Below, piece by piece: positions 36,901 to 46,800 of a stretch of 64,000 nucleotides of DNA. The translations under genes and the position numbers were made by a program. Under the pieces are notes generated by a model. The model was not told the DNA's origin and searched no databases. It saw nothing but the letters and a program-made list of their open reading frames with translations. Every line of letters starts with the position of its first letter. The first letter of the stretch is position 1. The DNA comes from Datnioides undecimradiatus (taxonomy: Eukaryota > Chordata > Actinopteri > Lobotiformes > Datnioididae): positions 2,602,501 through 2,666,500 of the forward strand of contig WARS01000015.1 of assembly GCA_008933995.1 (NCBI GenBank), read 5' to 3'.

Positions 36901-39440
36901 AGCTCAGTTTGAGATGATTTAATTCCTTATTGACCTCCATGTGACACTCAAACCAGAGTTGAGATTTACCCTTGTCAATATAAGAGTCTTCTTTGTTTTT
37001 TCCCCTCCATTCACCTGCCATTCACACGCCCACCTTCACCATATGTCCATTTATCCTTCACTCCTTGGTTTGCTCTTACAATGCCCTCGTATATTTCAGC
37101 ATTGTTGGGCCTCCTTGGGTAATATCTATAGTCAGTACACACACACACTCAAAGCGCAGGGTGCAGAGGGAGATATTCTGGGTTGGCAGTGCTGGCAGAG
37201 CAGGAGATAGAGAAGTGCTTACACTGCACTGAGGGGGTGATGGGGGACATCAAAGGCTTGCTGTATAAATGAATATTAAAATTCAGCAGCAGCACCCCTC
37301 CTGTGTGTGATTAGCCAAGACTGGGAAAGAAAGAAAAACATGGAGACGGGGAGAGAGAGAGAGGGAAGTTAGACAGGAGGAGAAAGAGAATGATGGGGAA
37401 TGTGCAGAGTATAGGAAGTCAGAGAGTGAATCTGGGATGATTAATGTCGCTCCACAAAGCTGCTTGTGGAGTGCTGTGAGTGAATTATCATAATCATCGA
37501 CAGCAGTGTAAGTGGCGGAACTGTGAGTCATTTCAACTCTCTCCCAGCACACATCACACAGCCACGGCCTGTCCACATGATCTGTGCAATAGCCGCTTGG
37601 CAACTGGCATCGTTTGTCATCGCATAATTTGATGGAGCTGTGGTAAATGTTGCGCTTCTCGTTGCTTGATTGTGCTTGTACCAAACGCAGCAACGTTCTC
37701 GTGCTTTGATTTTTTACATCAATGCCTGTGCCAAAGAGTTTTGTTCCAAAATGACACCCACCAGTTGTCAAAAAAAGCAATACCTACTCCTACAACTGAA
37801 CTTTTAAAAGACAGCACAATAAACGATGGAATGTGATTCAGGTTGAATGCAGCTTTCTTACAAAATATACATAACAATAATATATTAATGTATATTTTCC
37901 TTCCTCAAAAGCAAGCGTATCAATAACACAAAAGGCACCCGATCCATCATATATGCTCCCCTGCAGTGTTTTATGCATCGATTCTGGTCTGAATCAATAG
38001 CCTGACAGAGTTGCTGGTTACGAGACTGCATGGAGGTCAGTTCAGAACACGCTGATCCTCTTGAACTGTAGCGATGAACTCCTGCAGTAGCGTGTAAGTT
38101 GCACGGCAGTTGCACAGATTTAGCGACAGGGATGCAACAAAAACAGCAGGGAAAGCCTTAAGATGCTGTCTATCTTCCATCAGTGCATGGAAGAAGTGCC
38201 TGAAAGAGTGTGAATGTGAATATAAAATCCACAAAAACCACTATGACATTGTCAGAGGAAATGGAGGAGAATGGAGAGGAAGAAAGGAAAAGTAAAAAGG
38301 TAAGCAAGGGGGTAATTTTGGTGGGATGTGAATGAGTTGTACAGGAGGAACTGTGGATGAGGAAGGAAAAACACAGAGGAGGAAGAGGGAGAGGAGGAGG
38401 AGGAGGAGGAGGAGGAGGAGGTGTTTAGCATGCAGAGTGTACTGCATGACACAAGGGCAGGTGATGGAACGTGAATGTTAAAACAGAGAGAGAAGGCGGG
38501 CAGAATGAGAGAGGGAGGGAGAGTGATGAAGTGAGAGAAGAAGGGAGCAATGAGGAGAGCGTGGAGGAGGTGATGAATGTTGGTGAGGATAGAGCACTGA
38601 GAAGACGATGAAGGGAGTGGGAAGCTCCAAACTGCTACACAGTATGGTCTAAACAATTATGCGAACTATGGCTGTGAGCTTATAAAACATGAGCTTTCAG
38701 TAGCAACGCAAAAAGTTTGTAAAGTGCCCAACAGATTCATGAGTTGGGTGCTGGAGACAAGTCTGGAAAGAAAAAGGAAAAGCCTTATATGTGGTATGTT
38801 GAGTATAATATATAAAATTCTATTATGTGGAATTATTATAATAATGTTAGTGCTTTCATGATGACCCTTAGCTGGCGCTCATTTAAAAATGGATGTACTC
38901 TGAAATGTTTCATTTTTCACAGCATTTTTCACTCAGTAGTGGTAAATGTTGGAAAACAGAAAGGAGGACCAATACAGCTGAACTGATATGGAGACAGATC
39001 AGTTGGTCTGCCGCAAAAAAATTAAATAAAACAAACAAACAAACAAAAATTCGAAGTGCCCTCTGGTGGTATCTACCGATAAAACTGTCCACAACTAAAA
39101 ATAAAGGAGATGTAACAGGTAAAAAGTAACATATGAGATAAAAACATTCTGGGTGGATAGATACCACTGTTATTTATAGGTTGTAATCAGGGTGAGCCCA
39201 CACTTTAAAATATGTTGAGCTATGGTAGGCACCTCAGCTCTACACATGTTAACACAGGTGTTAATCAATGAACAACATTGTACCAATACCTATGGGGGCA
39301 TTTCACATGAACTCACACACACACACGAGGATCTGCAGCTCCAGGAGTGGCAACAGGTGTTGTCTATAGCACATCTTGTGCTTCAAGGGTTTGATGCACA
39401 GATGTGAGCACACATCTCAGGTCACTGTTTGTAACCAGCT

Positions 39441-39487
<47 letters not shown>

Positions 39488-41419
39488 TTTATGCCACAAA
39501 AGGCTGCATTTTATTTTCTACCTCAGTGTGTTCCCTTTAACTGTGCAGCTGCCCCTCTTTCAAAAACCACTGACAATGACACAGAGGCATTATAAAATGG
39601 TCCATCTCAGGAGATCTCACTTTCCCTTGCCGCCTCCACCTCCACCCCCCCCCAACTAAAAGTAGTCCTTGTTTCCAGAGTTTTTCATTAATTCAACACA
39701 GCAGAGCTTGAAGGGAAGTAGATCTTATTTAAGGTAGAGAGAGGTCATTAATGAGAGGGCTCCCTGTTGCGCTATCTGCTGGGAGCAGCTTGGATGACCT
39801 GAGATGTGCCTGTAAGCACACACTCTCTCACACACACACACACCCACACACAAACAAGCTAAGACAAAGACAGGGAGAGAGTCTGTCTGTGCGTTGATTG
39901 TATTTGCCCAGGGAAGTGAGAGCACATCAGGGCGGGTGTTGATAGGCATCTCCAGTCCTCATCCAACACTAATGTTCTCCCCTGTGCCTTTACCATTGGA
40001 GGTGTAAGTGGCTTGGTATTCAGCCACGAGGCCGGAAGTGAAATATGACTCTGTGCCATTACTGCTAGACAGAAATCCAGACAACAGATCTACACATAGG
40101 TATGCCTCTGCTTATGTGCACCTGCACATTTTTAGACTTTAATATACACACTGCATGCAGCGTAGTGCTTTGAATCACCGTTTACAATTTATTCCACTGT
40201 AGATCAATTGAGTCATTGAGTCAGTTGCATAACAGTAACTTAGTCACCAGTATGGCAGAGCCCAGTGGAGAGCTGAAGCTGAGTGGGAGACTGCTGAATG
40301 ATGTGCTGCCCACACTGTAGGAGGGCAGAGTGGGCGCCTGGGAAGCCTCCAGTGTATTGTAAATAGTTAATGCAGGAGTTTTGGCTGATGCCTTGAAATC
40401 GCACCATGCCTGTGCCATATTGTTAACCTCCTGCTGTGCAATTAATCACAATGAACTGCGGGAGACAGCTGTTAATGGACGGCAGGCTTGGTGGGGGAAA
40501 TGGACCGCTGAGCGCAGGGTTAGGGGACATGCAAATGAGCAGTGCTGTGCACAAGGCGGATATTTCACTGATGGGTGCCTGTTGTTGAGGATGTGTAAGG
40601 TAGCGGTCACTGTGCTGCCATAGAGACAGGAAGCCACTTTCTGTCACTAGAGCCTTGTGCAGCATCGTAGCTACTGACATTCCCCCGTCTCTGATTTTAT
40701 GCTGTTTCCAATCCTTCTCTAGAACAAGACCCGGAACAGGATGTACAGTAAATCAGACCACAGATCTCTACTGGAGAACATTTGAGAAGTAATGCTGCTG
40801 TTACACATGCCTTGTTTCAGAATTACATAACTGTCTGTAATGTAGGTGGGGAGTAAACAGTGGGACAGAGAGCCTTAGAAAAACCTGCATCTTTATTCAC
40901 TCTGTACTTGTTCTAGTGCAATAATAAGGGAATATATGATTTGCTTCATTTTGAGAATACCAAAAGCCCCCATATTATGACCCAATGCTACTCCCACTTT
41001 GGGAATCATTGCAGATTAATCCACTACTTTGGTCCCAAAAGTTTGATGATGGGGCAACTTTTGCACCAGCATTTGTGTGACAGCACGTTGGGCCTATATG
41101 CATTTCTATTTTTTTCAAACATGGAGCATATTCTGCAGGGAAAGAGGAATAACTTGCGTCGCTGTGTGTGTCAGAATTTTTGGTTTTGGTGTGCAGCATA
41201 TCAAGGCTCACACCACATATATCAGACATTATCTGATCTACCATCAGGTTTATAAGACGACATGTAAGACAGAGGGATGCATTTTAACGCATACACATAG
41301 ATCATTATGGTGTTGTGCGTTGTGTGGTTTCCATGACGGGCAAGTTCATATCGTGTGAGGTAGCCGCAGCTGATATGAATACAGACAATTCTGTGAGATA
41401 ATAATCACACTTACCCCAT
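19262..41419 (-). CDS. homer1: Homer scaffold protein 1
   Basis: Homer1 is a postsynaptic and muscle scaffold. Its EVH1 domain binds PPxxF ligands (group I mGluRs, IP3 and ryanodine receptors, Shank) and its C-terminal coiled coil tetramerises. Coding exons in transcript order: 41419-41415 (only ATGGG), 36235-36079, 34061-33930, 32255-32163, 25424-25276, 20317-20161, 19943-19833, 19649-19569, 19453-19262. They join in phase to about 358 aa (human 354, from memory). Domains: EVH1 at 1-112 ([25 protein letters not shown]), Ser/Pro linker 120-178 (PLTPVTPP), coiled coil 180-358. The start codon follows from the phase-2 junction ATGGG|GGAG giving Met-Gly-Glu-Gln. Intron 4 carries an antisense retrovirus relic; read-through of exon 5 predicts a Homer1a-like form. 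Confidence 0.97.
19747..19832. repeat. Long (CA)n microsatellite at homer1 exon 7 donor
   Basis: About 43 uninterrupted CA units. On the homer1 strand this is a (TG)n tract that starts at the first base of the intron after exon 7: exon ...GAG, then gtgtgtgt. Confidence 0.97.
24044..24093. repeat. (CT)n microsatellite, homer1 intron 5
   Basis: CT dinucleotides with one gtt interruption, followed by a short CA run at about 24106-24125. Confidence 0.95.
25092..25102 (-). terminator. homer1: Intronic poly(A) signals for short homer1 form
   Basis: Two overlapping minus-strand AATAAA hexamers (25092-25097 and 25097-25102) lie in homer1 intron 5, about 125 nt after the read-through stop. They fit premature polyadenylation of a Homer1a-like mRNA. 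Confidence 0.45.
25224..25277 (-). CDS. homer1: Homer1a-type read-through tail of exon 5
   Basis: If the exon 5 donor (25274-25275) is not used, the frame continues past CAC as AGG TAC ATC and adds 17 residues starting Arg-Tyr-Ile before TAG at 25224-25226, giving a protein of about 195 aa. In mammals the short activity-induced Homer1a arises this way, by extending exon 5 into intron 5; as I recall its private tail also begins Arg-Tyr and the protein has 186 aa. It keeps EVH1 but lacks the coiled coil and so acts as a monomeric competitor. Overlapping AATAAA signals lie about 125 nt downstream. No transcript was checked. Confidence 0.55.
   Translation of the reverse strand, partial: RYIPYCDVFTVTHCHVY
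27066..27465 (+). repeat. 5' LTR of the retrovirus relic
   Basis: It shares several blocks in order with 31810-32128, for example gttattatatctcac at 27123-27137 and 31841-31855, the ttttggtt block near 27190 and 31915, tttacatcaa near 27303 and 32010, and aagtgcctga near 27404 and 32071. The exact ends are unclear and no terminal TG..CA or target duplication was established. Confidence 0.6.
28939..28980 (+). pseudogene. Retroviral nucleocapsid zinc-knuckle relic
   Basis: The codons fit the spacing C-x2-C-x8-or-9-C of a CCHC knuckle, but the conserved Gly-His pair is replaced by Arg-Cys. Upstream plus-strand ORFs (27915-28247 and 28492-28761) sit where gag would be but are not recognised. Confidence 0.5.
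29242..29545 (+). pseudogene. Retroviral protease relic
   Basis: The frame reads an active-site-like F-S-G-A-T at 29287-29301, in which the catalytic Asp expected before Ser is missing. After a break it continues with a Gly-His-Asp-Leu-Leu block near 29487, at the place where the family has a conserved G-R-D-L-L end. It cannot be an active enzyme. Confidence 0.55.
30190..30579 (+). pseudogene. Reverse transcriptase/RNase H relic
   Basis: One open frame of 130 codons. It starts with Q-Y-M-N-S (30199-30213) at the family's YxDD site, so both catalytic Asp are lost, followed by the usual LASPT-like turn. The RNase H end appears soon after (GNNLAD at 30433-30450, keeping its Asp), meaning the connection domain and most of RNase H are deleted. 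The 3' end of the frame is unassigned. Confidence 0.6.
30679..30800 (+). pseudogene. Retroviral integrase N-terminal relic
   Basis: C-D-T-C (30679-30690) fits the second half of the HHCC zinc site. In the same frame 24 codons further, interrupted by one TAA, comes G-P-F then L-Q-I-D (30763-30789), which matches the start of the catalytic core with its first Asp. The core beyond is not recognisable. Confidence 0.55.
31798..31809 (+). other. Polypurine tract before the 3' LTR
   Basis: The purine run ggagggaagggg lies directly before the second long repeat, where a retrovirus has its plus-strand primer. Confidence 0.5.
31810..32128 (+). repeat. 3' LTR of the retrovirus relic
   Basis: Partner of the repeat at 27066-27465, with the shared blocks listed there. 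It follows the polypurine tract and ends only about 35 bp from the splice donor of homer1 exon 4 (32161-32162). Confidence 0.6.
33504..33557. repeat. (TG)n microsatellite, homer1 intron 3
   Basis: About 27 TG units. A CA-rich block follows at 33641-33676. Confidence 0.95.
33873..33909. repeat. (TG)n microsatellite near homer1 exon 3 donor
   Basis: About 18 TG units with one interruption, starting 21 bp past the exon 3 donor on the homer1 strand, where it reads as CA. Confidence 0.92.
33930..36235 (-). CDS. homer1: homer1 exons 2-3: EVH1 domain core
   Basis: Exon 2 (36235-36079) encodes [20 protein letters not shown] through [10 protein letters not shown], and exon 3 (34061-33930) encodes [20 protein letters not shown] through [10 protein letters not shown]. 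The ligand-groove residues Trp (in KKNW) and Phe (in SQKFGQW) are present. Conservation is nearly complete against mammalian Homer1 as I recall it, so ligand binding should be unchanged. The rest of EVH1 lies in exon 4 (32255-32163, [18 protein letters not shown]). Confidence 0.97.
38391..38421. repeat. (GGA)n repeat, homer1 intron 1
   Basis: About ten GGA units inside a longer purine-rich stretch (38260-38560). Confidence 0.9.
39056..39070 (-). promoter_or_regulatory. CTCF-like motif, homer1 intron 1
   Basis: The minus strand reads ACCACCAGAGGGCAC, a close match to the CTCF core as I recall it. Confidence 0.4.
39442..39486. repeat. (CA)n microsatellite, homer1 intron 1
   Basis: About 22 CA units. 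Confidence 0.95.
41415..41419 (-). CDS. homer1: homer1 exon 1 coding end (ATGGG)
   Basis: The minus strand reads ATGGG then gtaagtg, a strong donor. These five bases supply Met and two bases of Gly; the third comes from exon 2 (G|GAG CAG). Mammalian Homer1 has the same split, as I recall. The 5' UTR continues to higher coordinates. Confidence 0.88.
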
Positions 41420-41882
41420 TGTTGTGTTTGACATAAAAGCCGACACCTGACTACCGATCCTTTTCGTTGGCAATAAGAACGGATCTCTCGGTTTGGCTGC
41501 TGCGTATGAAGGTCTTCTATCTACACCACAGCCTTCAGTGTATCACCGTCGGTGCGTCTGCAGGAATTTGATGACAACTGCTCCATTCCCCTCCGCTGTC
41601 ACCGCATGAATTCACACATACATGTCGTTCTGCACATGGCACGGAGACCAGATCTTCTTCTCGTCCTTTGGCGCTGAGGGTTTGGCGATGGAGAGGCGGC
41701 AGCAGTAGCAGCGCTGTGGGAGATCCAGCGCAGAGTCCAATGGAGATCCGACAGGCGCCCTGCTGTTGTCGTGTGAATTACAGATCCTCGCTGGAAGGGT
41801 GGAGAAGCCCTGCTGCCTAAACTGGGAAAGACAACCCTCATTTAGCCAGTAGATAACGCTCAGCATCACACTGTCCACCCGC

Positions 41883-41883
<1 letters not shown>

Positions 41884-41915
<32 letters not shown>
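41884..41915. repeat. (CT)n repeat in the homer1 5' region
   Basis: About 16 CT units, i.e. GAGAGA on the homer1 strand, 465 bp before the start codon. It may lie in the 5' UTR or core promoter. Confidence 0.93.
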
Positions 41916-41922
<7 letters not shown>

Positions 41923-42345
41923 TAGGCTCACATGCTACACCCCCACTCTCGCCCAGACTACAGCTATTTCACAGCTATTCCGCATACTCACTATCACCAG
42001 AGTAATTCCATAATAAAGCCGATTTCTAATATGGATTCAAATTTAACCCCACTACATCTCGTTACAACACCACCGCATGCATTTATCTACTGATTCACGT
42101 GACAAATCCCTGTTCTCCTTACCAATGCTGGTATGTGGAGTGGTTTGCATGGATTCAAATATCCTACAGTTCCTATGCTCTAACTGTATGTGTGCTTTAT
42201 TGATCCAAGCGTACCAACAGACCCCTATGTGTACCCCGCCCCCCCAAAAAAACCCCGCTCCACATCTGGCTGATGCATCCGTTTCCCTCCCACTCAGCTC
42301 GCTGTCAGTATTGAACTGCCTACGTCACGACACCATCCTCCGCAG

Positions 42346-42353
42346 TGACGTCA
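42346..42353. promoter_or_regulatory. Full palindromic CRE (TGACGTCA)
   Basis: A perfect cAMP-response element about 0.93 kb upstream of the homer1 ATG and 1.46 kb upstream of the tent2 ATG. A half-site (tacgtcac) lies at 42321-42328. Homer1 is an activity-regulated gene in mammals, so a CREB site is plausible. Confidence 0.5.
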
Positions 42354-43353
42354 CTCGGTGCTCAGGGGACTGATGCCATTTGATGCTTTGTTGTTTTATA
42401 AGAAGTTTGTCGGGAAGTAGCCTACTCACCAAATGTTATAAGAAAACGTTATTCTAGAGCTGTAATATGTAAATCCTCTCTACTTTTTCTGAATTTTGCA
42501 GCATTACTTCTTGAAGAGTGCATTACAGTGTTTAGTAAGTGGATCACTGCTTTCATGATATAAAACAATTTAAAAAACACAAGAAATAATATACTTAATC
42601 CTCCACGAGTTACATCATAGATTGTTTGACCTATTGTCTGTAAATAAATCATTTAATTTGTGGCAGCTTGCAAAATTGGGACGAATCAAATGCTTTTACA
42701 ATAAGATTTGTCATGATTTAGGGCCTGCATGTTGTTTTTTGTTGTGTTGTTGATTAGTATTCTTTATATTGTCTTGTATGGGTGTCCTTTAGCTGAACAA
42801 AAACAACACAAAACAAAAACAAAAACTATTTCAAAGGAAGGGGTTATTCAATGTAGAAATAATCAAAGGTTATTTTCTCATTAGTCTTATCTAATCACTG
42901 ACATACCACACTGGACTTTTGATAGGAAAGCCCACCCTAAAAATAGAATTTGTGCATTTTATATTTACAATGTTGAAGTTTAAAAAGTTTAAGCTGTTAA
43001 GATAAATTGTCTGTATTGAAGATCATCTATACAATAATATGAATACCGTGACGGCAGCCGTAGTGATTTTATTTGCATGCATATTTAACTGATTTACAGT
43101 ACAAAGCACTGCATTTAAACTGAACCAATTTGGATAAACCGTATCTCAAATAACATGCTAAAGAGCACACAAAGACAATTACAGATATCAGCTGTTCAAG
43201 TCGTAATGAACTGGATTTTTTTATGTAATCATTTACTTATTTAATATTTCGATTTTACTGCCCACTATTATTGATACGGCGCAATTTGGCCTAACCTTTT
43301 GGGTGGATTTACCCTTTAACTAGAATGACTGCTCTCCTTTAAATCGCGTTCCA

Positions 43354-43380
43354 TTACGTCATGGCATCAATGCGGAAGTA
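43354..43380 (+). promoter_or_regulatory. tent2: CRE-like and ETS-like motifs before tent2
   Basis: ttacgtcat (43354-43362) and gcggaagta (43372-43380) are close to CREB/ATF and ETS/GABP sites, typical of TATA-less housekeeping promoters. They lie about 430 bp before the coding start and could mark the tent2 promoter. Confidence 0.4.
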
Positions 43381-43543
43381 TGTACTCAGGAAACTAGCGT
43401 CTCATGGGTCCATGTAGCACTCTCAGTTTTGTTTACAAATGTAATGCGATTTGGTAAGCGTTACAGAGTTATTTGTTTGGGTGAACGTTAAGAGCTGGTG
43501 ACGAATTTCAACAGATTTTACTGAGAAACATATTTAATTCAGT

Positions 43544-43581
43544 GATGTTTGAATTAGCATTAGCTAGCTAATTCAAACATC
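43544..43581. repeat. Perfect inverted repeat at the tent2 5' end
   Basis: Arms gatgtttgaattagc and gctaattcaaacatc (15 bp, no mismatch) flank an 8-base loop. It lies in the presumed tent2 promoter, first noncoding exon or first intron. Confidence 0.85.
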
Positions 43582-43809
43582 GCTAACGTTAGTTAGCTCG
43601 GTTTGTTGCCGGAACAACGATAAGTTTCGTTTTCCTCGGTAACTGTTTGTGGTATTAACGATAACGTTACTGTTGGGTGTAGAGTTTTGTAATGGTGATG
43701 GCCGCAGTTGTCCATTGATTGCTGACGTCCCGAGCTGTGTTGTTACTTTGTTATTTCGACTTCAGGAAATCAGCGCAGTTGAAACTGGAGCTCTGTGAAA
43801 AGCAGCAGC

Positions 43810-46800
43810 ATGTTCCCCTACAGCGTTCCACCGAGGGGCCGGTCAGCCCACAGTCACGGTCTGTACCCGCAACCCCCAATGCCCCTGTGTATAGATTATA
43901 ACCACCAAAGTCTGACTGGTAGCAGCCACAAGACTGTCAACAGGTGAGCCTTACGGATGAATTAACTGCACTGGTGTGTTAGAAGGTAGCACAATCAGTT
44001 GAATACTAGTAATCTAGAGTAAACTAAAAAGGTTAGTGCTTATCTAGCCTGTACAGAAACATGTGCCTTCCTGTTTTGTAGCTCCAGTGTTCCTGGACTA
44101 GAGAGATTACCTACATACGAATGGAAGCCCACAGCATCCACCTCACCAGTCCCTCCTCCCCGCACACCAACTATGACCAACATGCGCAAGTAAGACATTT
44201 TATTTCTTCTTTACCTTTTAAAATCATTAAGCACAGTACATGCCACCACTGTCATGTAGTGTTTTTCCTGCTTCTAGTATTGTAAATAAATACTTTCTGT
44301 AAGACAGTCGAGATGTCTGTGCAGTGTTTATTTATTAATTGTGGCAATCCATGTATGAGTTTGTGTGATGTAGCATGTACTGTAAAGCTGATATAATGTT
44401 GCTTTAAGGTTTTGGTGTGATTGTGTCCATGGATACAAGCCACAACCATTTCTTCTCTGATACCATAATTATTTTGTGTTGAACCTGTTTTTCCAAGTTA
44501 TTTCCAGGACCAAGCTGTAAGTGCAGTATTTTTCATCACATCACATGTCTCATGTTGTGATGTCATTATCTCTCTTCCAGAAGGCAGAATGCTGAGCACA
44601 GCCCCCATGTCGTGAAGCGCCAGCGCCTGGACTCCCCCTATCGCTCCCCGGCAGTTTGGGTTCCTCACCGTTGTCTACCTGAACGAGCGGTGGAAGGAAC
44701 ATCAAGATCAGATTTTGAATACTCTTATCCCAACCAATACTCCCATCCCCATCCTCAGGTGCCTGCTGCCCCAGAAAGGTCCAACAGCCTGCAGACTTAT
44801 GCCAAGGACAAGGTACTGAATACTCAGAGAGCCTTCAACTGCAGCCTGACTATGTGTTTATGCAGGTGTGCTTGGTGTAGACATTGTGCATGTGTGTGTT
44901 GTTACCTCAGTTGAGTGGTCAGATGGTGGAGCTGTTTGAAGCCTGCCAGCAGCAATCCTCTGACCTGGCTCGGAAGGAGACGTGCCGGTCTCGGCTGCAG
45001 CAAGACATACGACGTGTCTTTGCAGGTGTGTGTGTGAAGTACACAGTCACGCTCTGCTCTGGCTTTCTGCTATGATCCTTATTCACTCAGTGTGTTTCTT
45101 GCAGTGGCACAACTGTACTTGACCGGATCTTCTATGAATGGATTGAGTTGCCGGAGCAGTGACGCTGATCTGTGTCTGGTCATCAAAGGGAATGTGAGTA
45201 TTTCTGACTTTGACCTGTGAATGTTTATCAAAGTGTGTGTGTGTGTGTGTGTGTATACAATCATTGGTACCCACTTTCTCTTAAACACGTTTGATTTTCT
45301 ATTTCAGAAAAGATGTGATCCCATTCATGTGCTCTCTGTCCTCCAAAGGTTGTTCAAAACACTGTGTGAGTAATTAATTAAATACACTTTAATCAATGTT
45401 TAGAACAAGTTATTTGTCGGGAAAACTGCTCACTTTCCTAAAACCTGTCTAATGCACTTACTTGTAACTAAGCTTGGCTCCACATAACCAAGCAATATTT
45501 TTCTACCTTTTAGGTTCTCCACAGAGTCCACTAGGGGGCGCTATGTACTCATTGAAAAAAGAGTTTCAGGTTTACAGAAAAGGAAACTAAAACTACCAAG
45601 AATCTCACTATGTTTGCTCTGATTCATAGCATATGTAGAGAGGACTCAGCTGATCAGAGCCAAAGTGCCGATCCTCAGGTTCAGAGAGAAAGGCAGGTGG
45701 GAGCAAAACAGTTTTTGGTCAACGCCTGGTTTTTACAACATCGCCCAAGTCAGAAAGAAGTGTTAATATGACTGTTGCACTCTCTTTAGTGATCTGGAGT
45801 TTGATCTGAATGTCAACAACACAGTGGGCATCAGAAACACATTCCTTCTGAAGACTTATGCCTATGGTAGGTGAGACAGTGAAGAATACCTTGATTTTTG
45901 TTTATGTATTTAGTAATAATTTTAACTAAGCACTATCTGTGACCAGTCACTCACTGATTACAACATGCAGTATATTTGTTACTTGAAAGTAAGACGAATA
46001 GGTTCCTTGTTTTGACGCTGTGTTTGTTTGGTCCCTCACAGCCGATCTCAGAGTAAGACCCATGATCCTCGTGATCAAGAAATGGGCACGACACCATCAG
46101 ATCAATGACGCCAGTAAAGGAACGTTAAGCAGCTACACGCTGGTGCTGATGGTGCTGCACTACCTCCAGAGTCAGTGCAGTCACACATGTGGACAGAATC
46201 TATTTTTCATTCCCAGCATTTCTTTTCACTTATTGTGGGTCTCACGTGGTGTGTGTTGTTGTCTTTGCAGCTCTCAAGGAACCGGTCCTTCCCTCTCTGC
46301 AGATGGACTACCCAGTAAGTGTCTCCATCGATTTTGTTTTTACTTGTTTGGTATCTTTTTGGCATCAATAAGTTTAGCTGTAAAAAACGTCTTCACAAGG
46401 ACAAATCTCTAGTTTCTGAGTTACAAGTCTTTGCTCTTTTTGCCCTGTGTCCTAATTTCAGGAGTGTTTTGATCCCTTCATGGACATTGACATGGTTCCA
46501 GAGGGACCCAAACACATCCCTCCCTACATCTCAAAAAACCAGTCCTCTCTGGGAGAGCTGCTCCTGGGCTTTCTCAAATACTATGCCACATGCTTCAGGT
46601 ATCTCCCAAGGACGTCACAACTTCTCCCTCTCCAGTCCCCTGTCTCTCCTCTCCTCCCTCTATCCTGCATCCTGTTCTCTGGTTTCATGTTTCTGGGTAA
46701 GGGACAGGAGCAGGTGGGACCTTTGGCCTTACACAGCATTAACATGACATACCATGATCCCTGTGTTTGCAGTATGTGTTACCTTGCCATGACACAGTTG

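Larger units (their letters stand above)
41420..43765. promoter_or_regulatory. Divergent homer1/tent2 intergenic and 5' UTR region
   Basis: This 2.3-kb stretch separates the homer1 and tent2 starts, which point away from each other. The first 500 bp are the likely homer1 leader, with several upstream ATGs and a GA-rich repeat (41884-41915). A palindromic CRE lies at 42346-42353. The AT-rich middle (42400-43300) shows nothing recognisable. CRE-like and ETS-like motifs and a hairpin precede tent2. Confidence 0.6.

Noticed and set aside
37283-37780. 165-codon minus-strand ORF in homer1 intron 1
   Set aside because: No homology recognised, no splice sites at sensible phases, Ser-rich low-complexity end. 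Probably chance.
45562-45629. Alternative donor or acceptor giving a longer tent2 exon 8
   Set aside because: Only the acceptor ending at 45629 joins in phase with exon 7 and yields the conserved SYVERTQLIRAKVPIL reading.
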